This document shows positions 8,646-16,610 of a stretch of 36,073 bases of DNA, one piece after another. Origin of the DNA: Nitrosopumilaceae archaeon. GTDB taxonomy: Archaea > Thermoproteota > Nitrososphaeria > Nitrososphaerales > Nitrosopumilaceae. The DNA lies in NCBI GenBank assembly GCA_022823825.1, contig JAJEHG010000031.1:1-36073 (forward strand), read 5' to 3'. Positions within the stretch are counted from its first letter, which is position 1. Each line of letters begins with the position of its first letter. The position numbers and the translations under genes are program-made. Under the pieces are notes generated by a model. That model made no database searches and had not been told where the DNA came from. It saw only the letters and a program-made list of their open reading frames with translations.

Positions 8646-8996
8646 ATGGCAACTGAACAGACACAGAAGATCGTTACGGTCACCCCAAAGGCCGCCGAGA
8701 AGATCAAAGAGTTCATGAAGGAGGAAGCCGAGGCACCCGAGTACCTGAGGATATACGTGCAGGGCGGTGGCTGCGCCGGGCTCTCCTACGGCATGGGCTT
8801 TGAAAAGGAGCCGGAGGAAGGCGACATTGTCATGGAGGAGAGCGGCGTAAAGCTGCTCGTCGACGGTGTCAGCGTGGATCACCTAAAGGGCGCCAATGTC
8901 GACTACATCGAGAGCCTCATGGGCTCGGGCTTCAAGGTCAACAACCCCAACGTCACAAAGTCTTGTTCCTGCGGGCACTCGTTTGAGACGGCCTGA
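8646..8996 (+). CDS. A-type iron-sulfur carrier (IscA/ErpA/HesB family)
   Basis: Protein of 116 aa with the three conserved cysteines of A-type carriers: Cys43 in GGGCAGLSYG, and Cys107 and Cys109 in the C-terminal SCSCGHSF. These ligate a transferable [2Fe-2S] or [4Fe-4S] cluster before delivery to apo-enzymes. Length and motif spacing match the family. In this organism likely clients are the many Fe-S enzymes of carbon fixation and respiration, but no client is shown by the sequence. The gene is monocistronic, with its own TATA box and a T run at 9019-9030 after the stop, and is convergent with the solute-binding protein gene that ends at 9180. Confidence 0.92.
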   Translation: MATEQTQKIVTVTPKAAEKIKEFMKEEAEAPEYLRIYVQGGGCAGLSYGMGFEKEPEEGDIVMEESGVKLLVDGVSVDHLKGANVDYIESLMGSGFKVNNPNVTKSCSCGHSFETA

Positions 8997-9018
8997 TTTT
9001 GAGCTGTGCTTTGTGCAC

Positions 9019-9030
9019 CTTTTTTGCTTT
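9019..9030 (+). terminator. T-rich terminator after the Fe-S carrier gene
   Basis: The sequence ctttttttgcttt-like run about 22 nt after the stop codon fits an archaeal U-tract terminator. Confidence 0.5.
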
Positions 9031-9062
9031 CTATACCGAGGGTTGCGCGCGCAGCCCGGCGT

Positions 9063-9111
9063 GCGCCATCTTTGGGCGCCCGTGACCCGCGGGCCTAGCA
9101 GGGGGGCTAGG
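9063..9111. other. Cluster of small inverted repeats between convergent genes
   Basis: Three stem-loop candidates follow one another: gcgcc...ggcgc (9063-9079), the palindrome cccgcggg (9086-9093), and cctagc-aggggg-gctagg (9094-9111). They lie between the Fe-S carrier gene (plus strand) and the SBP gene (minus strand). They may form a bidirectional termination structure or a small structured RNA. A possible TATA-like ctatacc at about 9031 precedes them on the plus strand. Confidence 0.35.
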
Positions 9112-9179
9112 AATAGTTCTATGCGGTGGAATTCACACACGACAGGCAGGCGTTCAGTACGGACTGCCGCAAGACTAGC

Positions 9180-10694
9180 CTATCTGCATACCAGAACAGG
9201 AGGGTTGGCCAATGTCAGAATGTCGATGTCTATCCGCATCCACGGGTCCGTAAAGTCCATGTACGTGTCCCGCTCCGTCGTATCTTCAACCATCAGCATC
9301 ACGTCGGCCGTTCCCGCCCTCATGCGGTCAAGGGAGTCCTGCCACGACGCTATGTTTTCGGCCGCCGCAAAGTCGGAGCCTGTCAATGCCGTAAATATGC
9401 TGACGTAGGCGCCGGAGAGCCCTGCAAGGTGTCCCAACTCGTCCACATACTCAAATGGGGCCCATAGCGGAGCATACGCGACCGTAATGGTCGGATTTGT
9501 GTCAAGCCATGCCTGCTCCGCTGCGGTAAAGGACAGCGGGCTTGCTGTCCTGTCTATTATGATTCGCCCCTCGCTTTCCGGCAGGGAGTCAATCAGTTTC
9601 TGCATGATGGAGCCGAGTATCTGGTCGCCTTCCGTATATGCCATCGAGAGCGCATAGTCGTCGCCGAGCGGGCCTGCAAACTCCAAGTCGGCTATGCCGT
9701 TCTGCCTGGCAAGATAGTTCGCCGTTGCAAGCGGATCCAGGTAGGCGTCTGCCGTGCCGTTGTCCACCATGCGGAGCGCATCGAGCGCAGTAGGAACCGA
9801 TATGTAGTTGACAGCAGGCAGGTTGTCGTCCAGCCAGGTCTCTACTGCATATCCTGCCACCGTAACGACCCTGTAGTCTGCCAGATTGGATGCAGTCACG
9901 CCCAAGCTGGTATCCCTTACCAAGATGTCGATGTCTATCCGCAGCCACACATCCGTAAAGTCCATGTACGTGTCCCGCTCTGCCGTATTCTCAATTACGT
10001 ACATCACGTCGGCCGTTCCCGCCCTCATGCTGGCAAGGGCGTCTGCCCACGACCCGATGTTTTCGGCCTCTAAAAACTCGGAGCCGGACAGCGCCGAGAA
10101 CATGGCCGTAAAGGCGCCGGAGACTCCGACCAGATTGCCTGACGGGCCGATATACTCGTAGGGGGGCCAGGACGGATCATACGCGACCGTAATGGTCGGA
10201 TTTGCGTCAAGCCATGCCTGCTCCTCTGCGGTAAAGGACGGCGGGTTTGCCAGCCGCTCGAGTAATGCCTGCCTCTCGTCTGCAGACATGCTGTCAATCA
10301 GTTTCTGCATGATGGAGCCGAGTGTTTGGTCGCCTTCCGTATACGATATTGAGAGCGCATAGTCGTCGCCGAGCGGGCCTGCAGACTGCAGTTCGGCGAG
10401 GCCGTTCTGCTTGGCAAGATAGTTTGCCGTTGCAAGCGGATCCAAGTAGACGTCGGCCATGCCGTTGTTCAGCATGCGGAGCGCCTCGAGCTCATTAGTG
10501 ACCGATATGTAATCGACATCAGGCAGGTTTTCGTCCAGCCAGGTCTCTACCGCATACCCCGCCACCGTAACGACCCTGTAGTCTGACAGGTCAGACGGGC
10601 TTATCGTGGTACCGGCATATGCAACGCCTGACGTGCCGATTGTAACAACAACTGCCAAAATGACAAAGAGTGGTATCGCAACCTTTACCATCAT
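9180..10694 (-). CDS. Secreted tandem SBP_bac_3 protein, two 235-aa units in lobe order II-I-II-I
   Basis: Secreted solute-binding protein of 504 aa. The signal peptide is residues 1-27 (MMVKVAIPLFVILAVVV...GVAYA). It is followed by two nearly identical 235-residue units, seen at the DNA level as a 705-nt offset between matching stretches (for example 9221 and 9926, 9831 and 10536). Each unit starts with lobe II of an SBP_bac_3 (Venus-flytrap) domain (DYRVVTVAGYAVETWLD...) and ends with lobe I (FTAEEQAWLDANPTITVAY...ERDTYMDFTD.W.RIDIDIL). The style resembles sensor domains of BvgS/EvgS kinases, but no transmembrane helix or kinase follows; the protein stops shortly after the last lobe I. The ATG at 10694 (or the adjacent one at 10691) was chosen over 10742 because of the TATA box at 10716-10724. 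Ligand unknown. Confidence 0.8.
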   Translation of the reverse strand: MMVKVAIPLFVILAVVVTIGTSGVAYAGTTISPSDLSDYRVVTVAGYAVETWLDENLPDVDYISVTNELEALRMLNNGMADVYLDPLATANYLAKQNGLAELQSAGPLGDDYALSISYTEGDQTLGSIMQKLIDSMSADERQALLERLANPPSFTAEEQAWLDANPTITVAYDPSWPPYEYIGPSGNLVGVSGAFTAMFSALSGSEFLEAENIGSWADALASMRAGTADVMYVIENTAERDTYMDFTDVWLRIDIDILVRDTSLGVTASNLADYRVVTVAGYAVETWLDDNLPAVNYISVPTALDALRMVDNGTADAYLDPLATANYLARQNGIADLEFAGPLGDDYALSMAYTEGDQILGSIMQKLIDSLPESEGRIIIDRTASPLSFTAAEQAWLDTNPTITVAYAPLWAPFEYVDELGHLAGLSGAYVSIFTALTGSDFAAAENIASWQDSLDRMRAGTADVMLMVEDTTERDTYMDFTDPWMRIDIDILTLANPPVLVCR

Positions 10695-10715
10695 GTGTAG
10701 TTTACGCACAAGTGT

Positions 10716-10724
10716 TAAAAAGTA
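10716..10724 (-). promoter_or_regulatory. TATA-like box of the tandem SBP gene
   Basis: Read on the minus strand the region is tatactttttaac, centred about 26 nt before the ATG at 10694. It overlaps the longer in-frame version of the gene and so argues for the shorter start. Confidence 0.6.
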
Positions 10725-10742
10725 TATCGGCGCAGGTGCCAA

Positions 10743-11904
10743 CGCAAACGGGTTCTGCAGTGTAAAGTACGGACAGGGCGTATGACAAGATCCACATGCT
10801 ACGTCTTAAGACGGCTTGTATGACAATGAGAAAGAGCGCCCAGGACGATCGGCGCGGGGGTACACGAGGCATCGCTATCCTGCACGGCCTGCAGTAGGGG
10901 GGCGCGGGATCTGCCGTGCGGAGGGCGCATGATGCAGTGGAGGGGATCATTGACACTAGGAGTGGACTGCAGGCTGCTCGTCAACGACGCAAGGATGTAC
11001 GTAGTCAGGGCTAGGACGATGGGCCTCTGACGGTTCAGTCGGCATTGCAATCGATCTGCACCATATGAAGAGATATGACGAGAAGGACAGCCCCCGAGAT
11101 GGTGCGTGGAAGACACAAAAGCGGCACGAGTAGGTTTGAGTGCGTCGCTGCGCAGCGCGTCGTCACGAGGAAAAGCGCGTGCCAGGCATGTTCCGGTGCG
11201 CAAGCTAGAGTCGACCCCGGACTTATGTCCAGATTAATCCGTATTTGCGGCGAGGTGGGAGTCAAGACGGAGCTCGTCCTGCCGCACCGCGAGTTCTTCA
11301 CGCGCGGGCAATAGGATGCCCGAGTGAAAACAAGATGCGGTTCCCGATTCCGTGCAGGAACACCGACGCCTCGGCAGGGAAAAACACCGTGGCAGCATGC
11401 CAGAAGGGGCCGGCCGCGCGTACCGCGCCTGAAGATTACCAAGGGCTCAAGCAATCTTGCCGCCGGATACTAGTACGTGATAATAATGACAAGAAAGCGC
11501 AAGAGAAAACGCGCGTCGTACAGGAGCCACCGGATGAAAAGTATATCGCGATTGCCACAATCGTGCCGGGTGGGGTGGGGTTCGAACTGGCACAGGTGAC
11601 GGCGGAGCAGGGGCCCGATACAGGATACTTGAGCACGGCAACGCAAAGATGCGGCGCAGGGGCCCCGCGGCCCAGATGTCCTGCATGTACACGTGCCTCT
11701 TTTGCGACGCCGGGTAATCGCCATGTCCCTCACGTCCAAGGCGTATGCTGATGGGGCTGGAGTACCGGCCTAGGGGGGGAGGTTCGCAGAAGCGCTGCAC
11801 GACTCTCACGGAGCCCATTCCTCTTTCCCCCTCCCGAGCCGGAGCCCGCGCCAATCTGCCGGGGTGCCTGGTTGAGTCGCATCTGCGTCGACTGCCGCTT
11901 TCAA
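10743..11904. other. Long stretch without a convincing gene
   Basis: About 1.2 kb between the promoter of the tandem SBP gene and that of dnaG. Open frames exist on both strands (longest 11245-11751 plus, about 168 codons), but none shows a recognisable motif, the GC-rich third positions of the neighbours, or a well placed promoter. A 12-bp palindrome cgctgcgcagcg lies near 11144. I could not recognise a tRNA, RNase P or SRP RNA. It may hold regulatory DNA, an unrecognised RNA or the remains of a lost gene. Confidence 0.6.
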
Positions 11905-11907
11905 TAA

Positions 11908-11917
11908 GCTTTTATAC
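11908..11917 (+). promoter_or_regulatory. TATA-like box of dnaG
   Basis: The sequence gcttttatac lies about 50 nt before the ATG at 11964. With a start site about 25 nt downstream it leaves a leader of roughly 25 nt, enough to include the Shine-Dalgarno sequence at 11946-11953. This makes dnaG one of the few led transcripts here. Confidence 0.6.
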
Positions 11918-11945
11918 AGACCCAACAAAGGGCCAGCATGATATT

Positions 11946-11953
11946 AAAGGAGA
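11946..11953 (+). promoter_or_regulatory. Shine-Dalgarno sequence of dnaG
   Basis: The sequence aaaggaga sits about 10 nt before the ATG at 11964 and decides this start over the in-frame extension reaching back to 11745. Confidence 0.7.
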
Positions 11954-11963
11954 TGAGTGTTGT

Positions 11964-13106
11964 ATGCCTCAATCAGGAATTGTCAAGTATCATGTTAAGC
12001 TTTCCTTCGATGTTGACGGGCTCGTTGAACGGCCGGATATAATCGGCGCAATCTTCGGTCAGACCGAAGGTTTGATGGGTCCTGAAATGAACCTTAACGA
12101 GCTGCAGCGCGCCTCAAAGGTCGGTCGCATAGAGGTCAACATCAAGACCACGTCCAACGCTACCTCCGGCGAGGTCATACTGCCAATGAGCACAGACATA
12201 GACGTCTGTGCCCTCATAGCCGCCGCAATCGAGAACATCGACAAGGTGGGCCCGTTTGATACCCAGTTCAAGCTGAACTCAATAGACGACATCAGGGCCG
12301 CCAAAAAGGACGAGATCGTAAAGCGTGCCAAGGAGATCAAGCAGCGCTGGGCCACGAAGACCATCAGCGAGGGAGAGAGCATGATAAACGACGTGCACCA
12401 CGGAGACCAGGCGCGCCTGTCTACGTACGGCCCCTCAAATCTGACGTGCAGTTCGGGACTCGAGTCCTCTGACTGGGTGATTCTGGTGGAGGGCAGGGCC
12501 GACGTCATCAACCTGCTGCGCGCCGGATACGACAACGCGATTGCAATCGAGGGGGCCAAGATAGACGAGTCCATCAAGGAGCTGTGCGCCTCAAAGGACA
12601 CCGTAGTGGCGTTCCTTGACGGCGACCGCTCGGGCGGATTCATACTAAAGGAGCTAAAGTCGCTTGTACGCGTCGACTATGAACTGCGCGCGGACCGCGG
12701 CGTGGAGGTCGAGGAGATGACCCCGCAGCGCATAGACGACATTCTGAGGCCCATCGCCGACGAGATAAAGGCCGAGGGCCAGACGCCAACCCTCAAAAAC
12801 GAGTCCGACAAGCCGCTTGCCGACCTGTCAGGGCGCATACACAAGGAGATAAACGAGACCCTAGAGGCAGTTGCGCTAGACTCCAAGGAGGAGGTGGTGT
12901 TCAGGGTGCCGATTAGCGAGATCGTAAACAAGCTCTCAAACCAGTCGAATATTGCATATCTGATGCTTGATGGAATAATAACGCAGCGCCTTCTCAACGG
13001 CGCGCGCCAGGCCGGCGTAAAGTACGTGATTGGGCACCGCATTGCCAAGCTTACTGACTCCGAGGGGCTAGTACTGCGCACCTTTGGCGAGCTTGGGGTA
13101 TCTTGA
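11964..13106 (+). CDS. dnaG: Archaeal DnaG-like primase (exosome-associated)
   Basis: Protein of 380 aa matching archaeal DnaG. The N-terminal archaeal block is present (residues 8-60, KYHVKLSFDVDGLVERPDIIGAIFGQTEGL in outline). A TOPRIM domain at about 171-235 carries the catalytic acidic residues Glu176 (VEGRAD) and Asp219/Asp221 (LDGDRSGG). Archaeal DnaG has some primase activity, but in Sulfolobus and other archaea it is a subunit of the RNA exosome aiding poly(A)-rich RNA degradation; either role is possible here. The bacterial zinc-binding and helicase-binding domains are absent, as usual in archaea. The start was placed by SD and homology. The stop TGA overlaps the TTG start of rbkR, so both are probably made from one mRNA. 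Confidence 0.93.
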   Translation: MPQSGIVKYHVKLSFDVDGLVERPDIIGAIFGQTEGLMGPEMNLNELQRASKVGRIEVNIKTTSNATSGEVILPMSTDIDVCALIAAAIENIDKVGPFDTQFKLNSIDDIRAAKKDEIVKRAKEIKQRWATKTISEGESMINDVHHGDQARLSTYGPSNLTCSSGLESSDWVILVEGRADVINLLRAGYDNAIAIEGAKIDESIKELCASKDTVVAFLDGDRSGGFILKELKSLVRVDYELRADRGVEVEEMTPQRIDDILRPIADEIKAEGQTPTLKNESDKPLADLSGRIHKEINETLEAVALDSKEEVVFRVPISEIVNKLSNQSNIAYLMLDGIITQRLLNGARQAGVKYVIGHRIAKLTDSEGLVLRTFGELGVS

Positions 13107-14032
13107 GCGCCGATAACAGAGACAAAAGAAGGGGCGGCGACGCCAGCATAGACAAAAGGCGGCGGCAGTCCCCCGGCGGCAGGCATTCTAGAAGACACGG
13201 TTCCAAAGACGGTGCGCGCGGTCACCCCACGCTTGACACCGGCAGATTGCACGTCCACCACATCACCACGCTTGCATACCTTCTCTCAAGGGGCGCAAGG
13301 TACAGCTACGTGGAGATGACCACCAAGGAGCTGGGTCGCAAAATCTCAAAGTCACAGCAGTCCGCCTCAAGGCACCTTGCGGATCTGGAACGCGACGGCC
13401 TGATAGAGCGCGGGCCGCCTACCTCCACCGGTGGTGGTGGTGGTGGCGGCGGCGGCAGTGCCACGTCCAGTCGCGGCGGCCACACGTCCGTCCGTGTCAC
13501 GCAGCGCGGGTTTGAGGAACTTGAAAGGCTCTCATCCATACTGAGTGACAGCATCGCGCCCACCGATTCTGCGAATCTCGCGCGGATAACCCTGTCCGGT
13601 GTGCTGGTCTCTGGGATGGGCGAGGGCGCATACTATATGACGCTCGACGGATACACGCGGCAGTTCCGCTCAAAGGTGGGATACGTGCCCTTTCCGGGAA
13701 CGCTCAATGTACGCCTGAGCGGCCGCAGGTACATGGAAGCAGTCAGGAGGCTAAAGTCCGAGCGCGTGGGCAGGATGATTGACAGCTTTTCTGACGGGCG
13801 GCGCACATACGGGTGGGCAATATGCTATCCGGCCCTGCTCCGGGCAGGCCCCGCCGGCGGCAACGACGGCGCGACAGGCTCCAAGACAGCCGAGGTGAAG
13901 TGTGACTTGATCACCTTGGAGAGGACGCACCATGACGACTCGATAATCGAGCTGATATCTGCTGTCTGCATACGGGAGGCCACAATGATCTCCGACGGGT
14001 CGGACGTTACGATTGAGATACTGCCCGAATGA
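13103..14032 (+). CDS. rbkR: Winged-helix regulator fused to CTP-dependent riboflavin kinase
   Basis: Protein of 309 aa. The N-terminus (1-45) is basic and low in complexity. A winged helix-turn-helix occupies about 50-110 (MTTKELGRKISKSQQSASRHLADLERDGLIER). A poly-Gly linker follows (GGT/GGC repeat at 13430-13456), and then the archaeal riboflavin kinase fold: GMGEGAYYMTLDGYTRQF, GYVPFPGTLNVRL, and LERTHHDDSIIELISAVCIRE. Archaeal RibK uses CTP to make FMN from riboflavin. Fusions of this type (RbkR) are bifunctional and regulate riboflavin genes in other archaea. The start is TTG, overlapping the dnaG stop as TTGA; no in-frame ATG precedes the helix-turn-helix. FMN-sensitive regulation is inferred from the family, and no target operator was identified. 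Confidence 0.88.
   Translation: MSADNRDKRRGGDASIDKRRRQSPGGRHSRRHGSKDGARGHPTLDTGRLHVHHITTLAYLLSRGARYSYVEMTTKELGRKISKSQQSASRHLADLERDGLIERGPPTSTGGGGGGGGGSATSSRGGHTSVRVTQRGFEELERLSSILSDSIAPTDSANLARITLSGVLVSGMGEGAYYMTLDGYTRQFRSKVGYVPFPGTLNVRLSGRRYMEAVRRLKSERVGRMIDSFSDGRRTYGWAICYPALLRAGPAGGNDGATGSKTAEVKCDLITLERTHHDDSIIELISAVCIREATMISDGSDVTIEILPE
13430..13456 (+). repeat. GGT/GGC repeat coding a poly-Gly linker
   Basis: About nine consecutive Gly codons (ggtggtggtggtggtggcggcggcggc) join the winged helix to the kinase domain of RbkR. Confidence 0.85.
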
Positions 14033-14099
14033 GTAGAGATCACATGCCGGTGATGAAAACGGTGTCGCTGCTATTGCCGCTGCCGTTGTTATTGTAGTC

Positions 14100-14150
<51 letters not shown>

Positions 14151-14184
14151 AACACTGCCCCTGCAATACGACCCGACTCCACAT

Positions 14185-15411
14185 TCACAGTTCCGCCTTT
14201 GCCCCGTCGGCCCTGTCTCCGGTCTCAAGCCCCTTTAGCAGCCGGAGCGCGTCGGCCAGGCCGTCGGCGTACCCTATGCTCAATACGGCCACGTCTCCGT
14301 GCCCCTCCTTTCTTATGAAGTCCTCCGCGTCGTCCACGTACAGTCTGGCATTCTCCAAGATATCGTTCATTGCGCCGTCGCCTGCGCAGCGCGCCGAGAC
14401 CTCCTCTATCGACTTCCTTATCATCGGGGCGTACTTTGCAATCATCTGTTCTGCTATGCGGGCAGGGGCGTTGGGCCCGCCGCGCCACGGCGCATCTCCC
14501 CCCTCCTGAGGCTGTGTTGGATCGCCGTCTGCGCGGGGGGGCGGATCTATGCATTCGGCCAGCGTGGCCAGGGCATCGGTCTCCGTAAAGTGCAACCTTC
14601 CAGGGATGATCACGCTGTGGGGCGGGCTCCCGAACCCTTCCCTCGCGACCAGACTCGATACCTTTCCGGCCACTATGCGCTGCTGCCGGTCCCCGAACCC
14701 CACCCTTGACGCCACTATGGCATACGTGTCGCCGCATACCACGCCCCTTTGCTGGCCCTCCTCCGTATTTAGGAGCATCCTAAGCGCGTCGGCAGGCTCT
14801 AGAAAAAAGTCCCCTGGGCCGTCCATCTCCGTGCCCTCGCGGTCGTATTCGAGCAGGAGCATCGTATGGCACCGCTCTACCAGGTTCTTGTATATGGTAT
14901 AGTAGGGGGTGGTCATCGACTTTTGGTCCCTCATTATGGTGGCCGTCCTGCCCATCTTGTAGTGGTGCAGGCCGCACTGGCCCACAGCCGAGTAGGGCGC
15001 CGAGGAGGCGTGTATGACGCGGGTGTCGATGCCCTGCCTTGCGGCCCTGCAGAGCAGTTCGGTATGGGTGGTTGCGACCAGCGGATCTCCGTACGACAGC
15101 AGGACCACGTTCCTTGACTCTGCCTCCTTTAGTATCTGGGCCCCGTCCTCAACCATCCACCTCTTCGCGTCCCTTATCTCGGCGCAGGTGTTACTGCCGC
15201 CGTTGTCGCCACCGTCACCACGGCCGCCGCCCCCCACAATGTCACGTACGAGTGCGGTGAGGCCGCCCGCATTGTCTGACGACGATGCCGGCCGTGGCGT
15301 CGGGCTTGTAAACTGCTCTGCATATATCACGTCCGCCCCGCGCAGTGCTGCGGCTCCCCCCATCGGAATGGACTCCGCCCCCGATATGCCCATCCCGACA
15401 AACCAGAGCAT
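14185..15411 (-). CDS. dphB: Diphthine synthase Dph5 with C-terminal DUF357-like domain
   Basis: Protein of 408 aa. Residues 1 to about 285 are an S-adenosylmethionine-dependent diphthine synthase, which methylates the modified histidine of elongation factor 2 on the way to diphthamide. Motifs include MLWFVGMGISG at the N-terminus, LLSYGDPLVATTHTELL, and the GLHHYKMGRTATI segment. A Gly/Asp-rich insertion (about 60-78) comes from a triplet repeat. After a Pro/Gly linker, residues about 310-395 resemble the archaeal DUF357 helical domain (ARLYVDDAEDFIRK...VLSIGYADGLADALRLLKG). Stand-alone Dph5 is normally about 260-300 aa. The start overlaps the lysK stop as TAATG, so translation is probably coupled to the lysine operon, an odd partner. 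Confidence 0.88.
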   Translation of the reverse strand: MLWFVGMGISGAESIPMGGAAALRGADVIYAEQFTSPTPRPASSSDNAGGLTALVRDIVGGGGRGDGGDNGGSNTCAEIRDAKRWMVEDGAQILKEAESRNVVLLSYGDPLVATTHTELLCRAARQGIDTRVIHASSAPYSAVGQCGLHHYKMGRTATIMRDQKSMTTPYYTIYKNLVERCHTMLLLEYDREGTEMDGPGDFFLEPADALRMLLNTEEGQQRGVVCGDTYAIVASRVGFGDRQQRIVAGKVSSLVAREGFGSPPHSVIIPGRLHFTETDALATLAECIDPPPRADGDPTQPQEGGDAPWRGGPNAPARIAEQMIAKYAPMIRKSIEEVSARCAGDGAMNDILENARLYVDDAEDFIRKEGHGDVAVLSIGYADGLADALRLLKGLETGDRADGAKAEL

Positions 15412-16610
15412 TACCCAGACCTCGCCTCTCTTGCCACCTTTTTGTCGTGAAGGACCTTTAGCTTTTTGAGGGTCACCTTTAGTATCTCGATCCCCCGGAG
15501 GTATTCGGTTATCGACACCTTTTCGTCCTTCGTGTGCGACTCGTGCGGATCACCGGGGCCGTACGTCACGACGGGTATCTTCCACTGGTATCCGATCACG
15601 TTCATGTCGCCCGTCCCGGTCTTTCGGACAAGCAGCGGGCGCTCCTCTTCCATCTCCAGTATGCCCAGCGTAAAGGCCCTGACCAGGGGCGAGTTGTGCG
15701 GGGCCTCAAAGGGCTCGGTCTCGTCCAGTATGGAATAGAACGGGTCGACGCCGAGCTGCCGGCCGGCCTCGCGGACCAGGGTCGCGACCTGCCGCTCGGT
15801 CTCCTTGCAGCTGCCACCCACCGGTATCCGGATGTCAAATATCGTCTCGCACTCGGAGGGCGTGACGTTGTGGCTCGTGCCGCCCTTGATCATCGTTATG
15901 GTGGCAGTCAGCATGGCCCCCTTGCTCTTTCCCTCCTGGCCGCCCTCCAGCTCCTCCTTGAGCTTTGCCGCAAAGGCCATGGACTCGGTGATGGCGTTCT
16001 TTGAGAGCCACGGCGCGCTTGCGTGCGAGCTGTCCTTTGAGCGCACCCGGAGGTTTATGGCAAGCCTCCCCTTGTACGCTATTGTGACCTGCTTGATGCC
16101 GCTCGGCTCGCCGAATATGGCATAGTCGGCGTCCATCTTCTCCTTTACCAGGTTCTTGATTCCAGTCGCGTTGCCCTCCTCGTCGATGGCGCCGACAAAC
16201 GTTATGGTGCCGCTGTCCTCCGGCATTCCGGCTGCTGCAAAGAGCATTGCCATCAGGGGGGCCTTTGCGTCCGACGCCCCGCGCCCGTACATATGGTCGC
16301 CCTCTACGCGGACCTGCACCTTTCCGGGCACTACGTCCATGTGCCCGCACAGTATGATGTGGGGCGAGCCGCTCCCCTTCCTTGCAATGACGTTTCCCAC
16401 CTCGTCGATTCTGACGTCCTCGAATCCCAGCTCGCCGCACTTTGCGACCAAAAACTCTGCCATGGGCCCCTCGTGCTTGGAGAGCGTGTACAGGTTGAGG
16501 GCCTCCTTGAGCATCCTGGCCTCGTATCTTTCTGCTGCCGCCGGCGCCGCCGCCGACTCGTCCCGCACCGTCTTCACGTCCTCTGCTGCCGGCGAATCCA
16601 CACGCGTCAC
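15411..16610 (-). CDS. lysK: [LysW]-lysine / [LysW]-ornithine hydrolase (M20 family)
   Basis: Zinc carboxypeptidase-like enzyme of 399 aa that releases lysine (and, in archaea with shared pathways, ornithine) from LysW. M20-family metal ligands are all visible: CGHMDVVPG, GRGASDAKAP, the catalytic DEEGN, FGEPSG, and the C-terminal HESHTKDE. The GTG start at 16610 overlaps the lysX stop as GTGA, the same 4-nt arrangement as between lysW1 and lysX; the longer ATG version from 16667 would overlap lysX by 61 nt. It follows lysX and precedes dph5. Only one lysK is seen, so it probably serves both branches. Confidence 0.92.
   Translation of the reverse strand: MTRVDSPAAEDVKTVRDESAAAPAAAERYEARMLKEALNLYTLSKHEGPMAEFLVAKCGELGFEDVRIDEVGNVIARKGSGSPHIILCGHMDVVPGKVQVRVEGDHMYGRGASDAKAPLMAMLFAAAGMPEDSGTITFVGAIDEEGNATGIKNLVKEKMDADYAIFGEPSGIKQVTIAYKGRLAINLRVRSKDSSHASAPWLSKNAITESMAFAAKLKEELEGGQEGKSKGAMLTATITMIKGGTSHNVTPSECETIFDIRIPVGGSCKETERQVATLVREAGRQLGVDPFYSILDETEPFEAPHNSPLVRAFTLGILEMEEERPLLVRKTGTGDMNVIGYQWKIPVVTYGPGDPHESHTKDEKVSITEYLRGIEILKVTLKKLKVLHDKKVAREARSG

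Noticed and set aside
9180-10742. CRISPR-like repetition in the tandem SBP gene
   Set aside because: The repetition is a two-copy, 705-nt coding duplication, not short regularly spaced repeats; no CRISPR array was seen in the window.
11570-11600. tRNA T-loop-like ggttcgaact
   Set aside because: The flanking five bases on each side do not pair on either strand and no acceptor stem was found.
11245-11751. 168-codon plus-strand open frame in the gene-poor region
   Set aside because: The translation shows no recognisable motif, has mixed composition unlike real genes here, and lacks a placed promoter or SD.
11745-11963. N-terminal extension of DnaG
   Set aside because: The extension runs through the TATA box and SD of dnaG, and its sequence is unlike any DnaG N-terminus.
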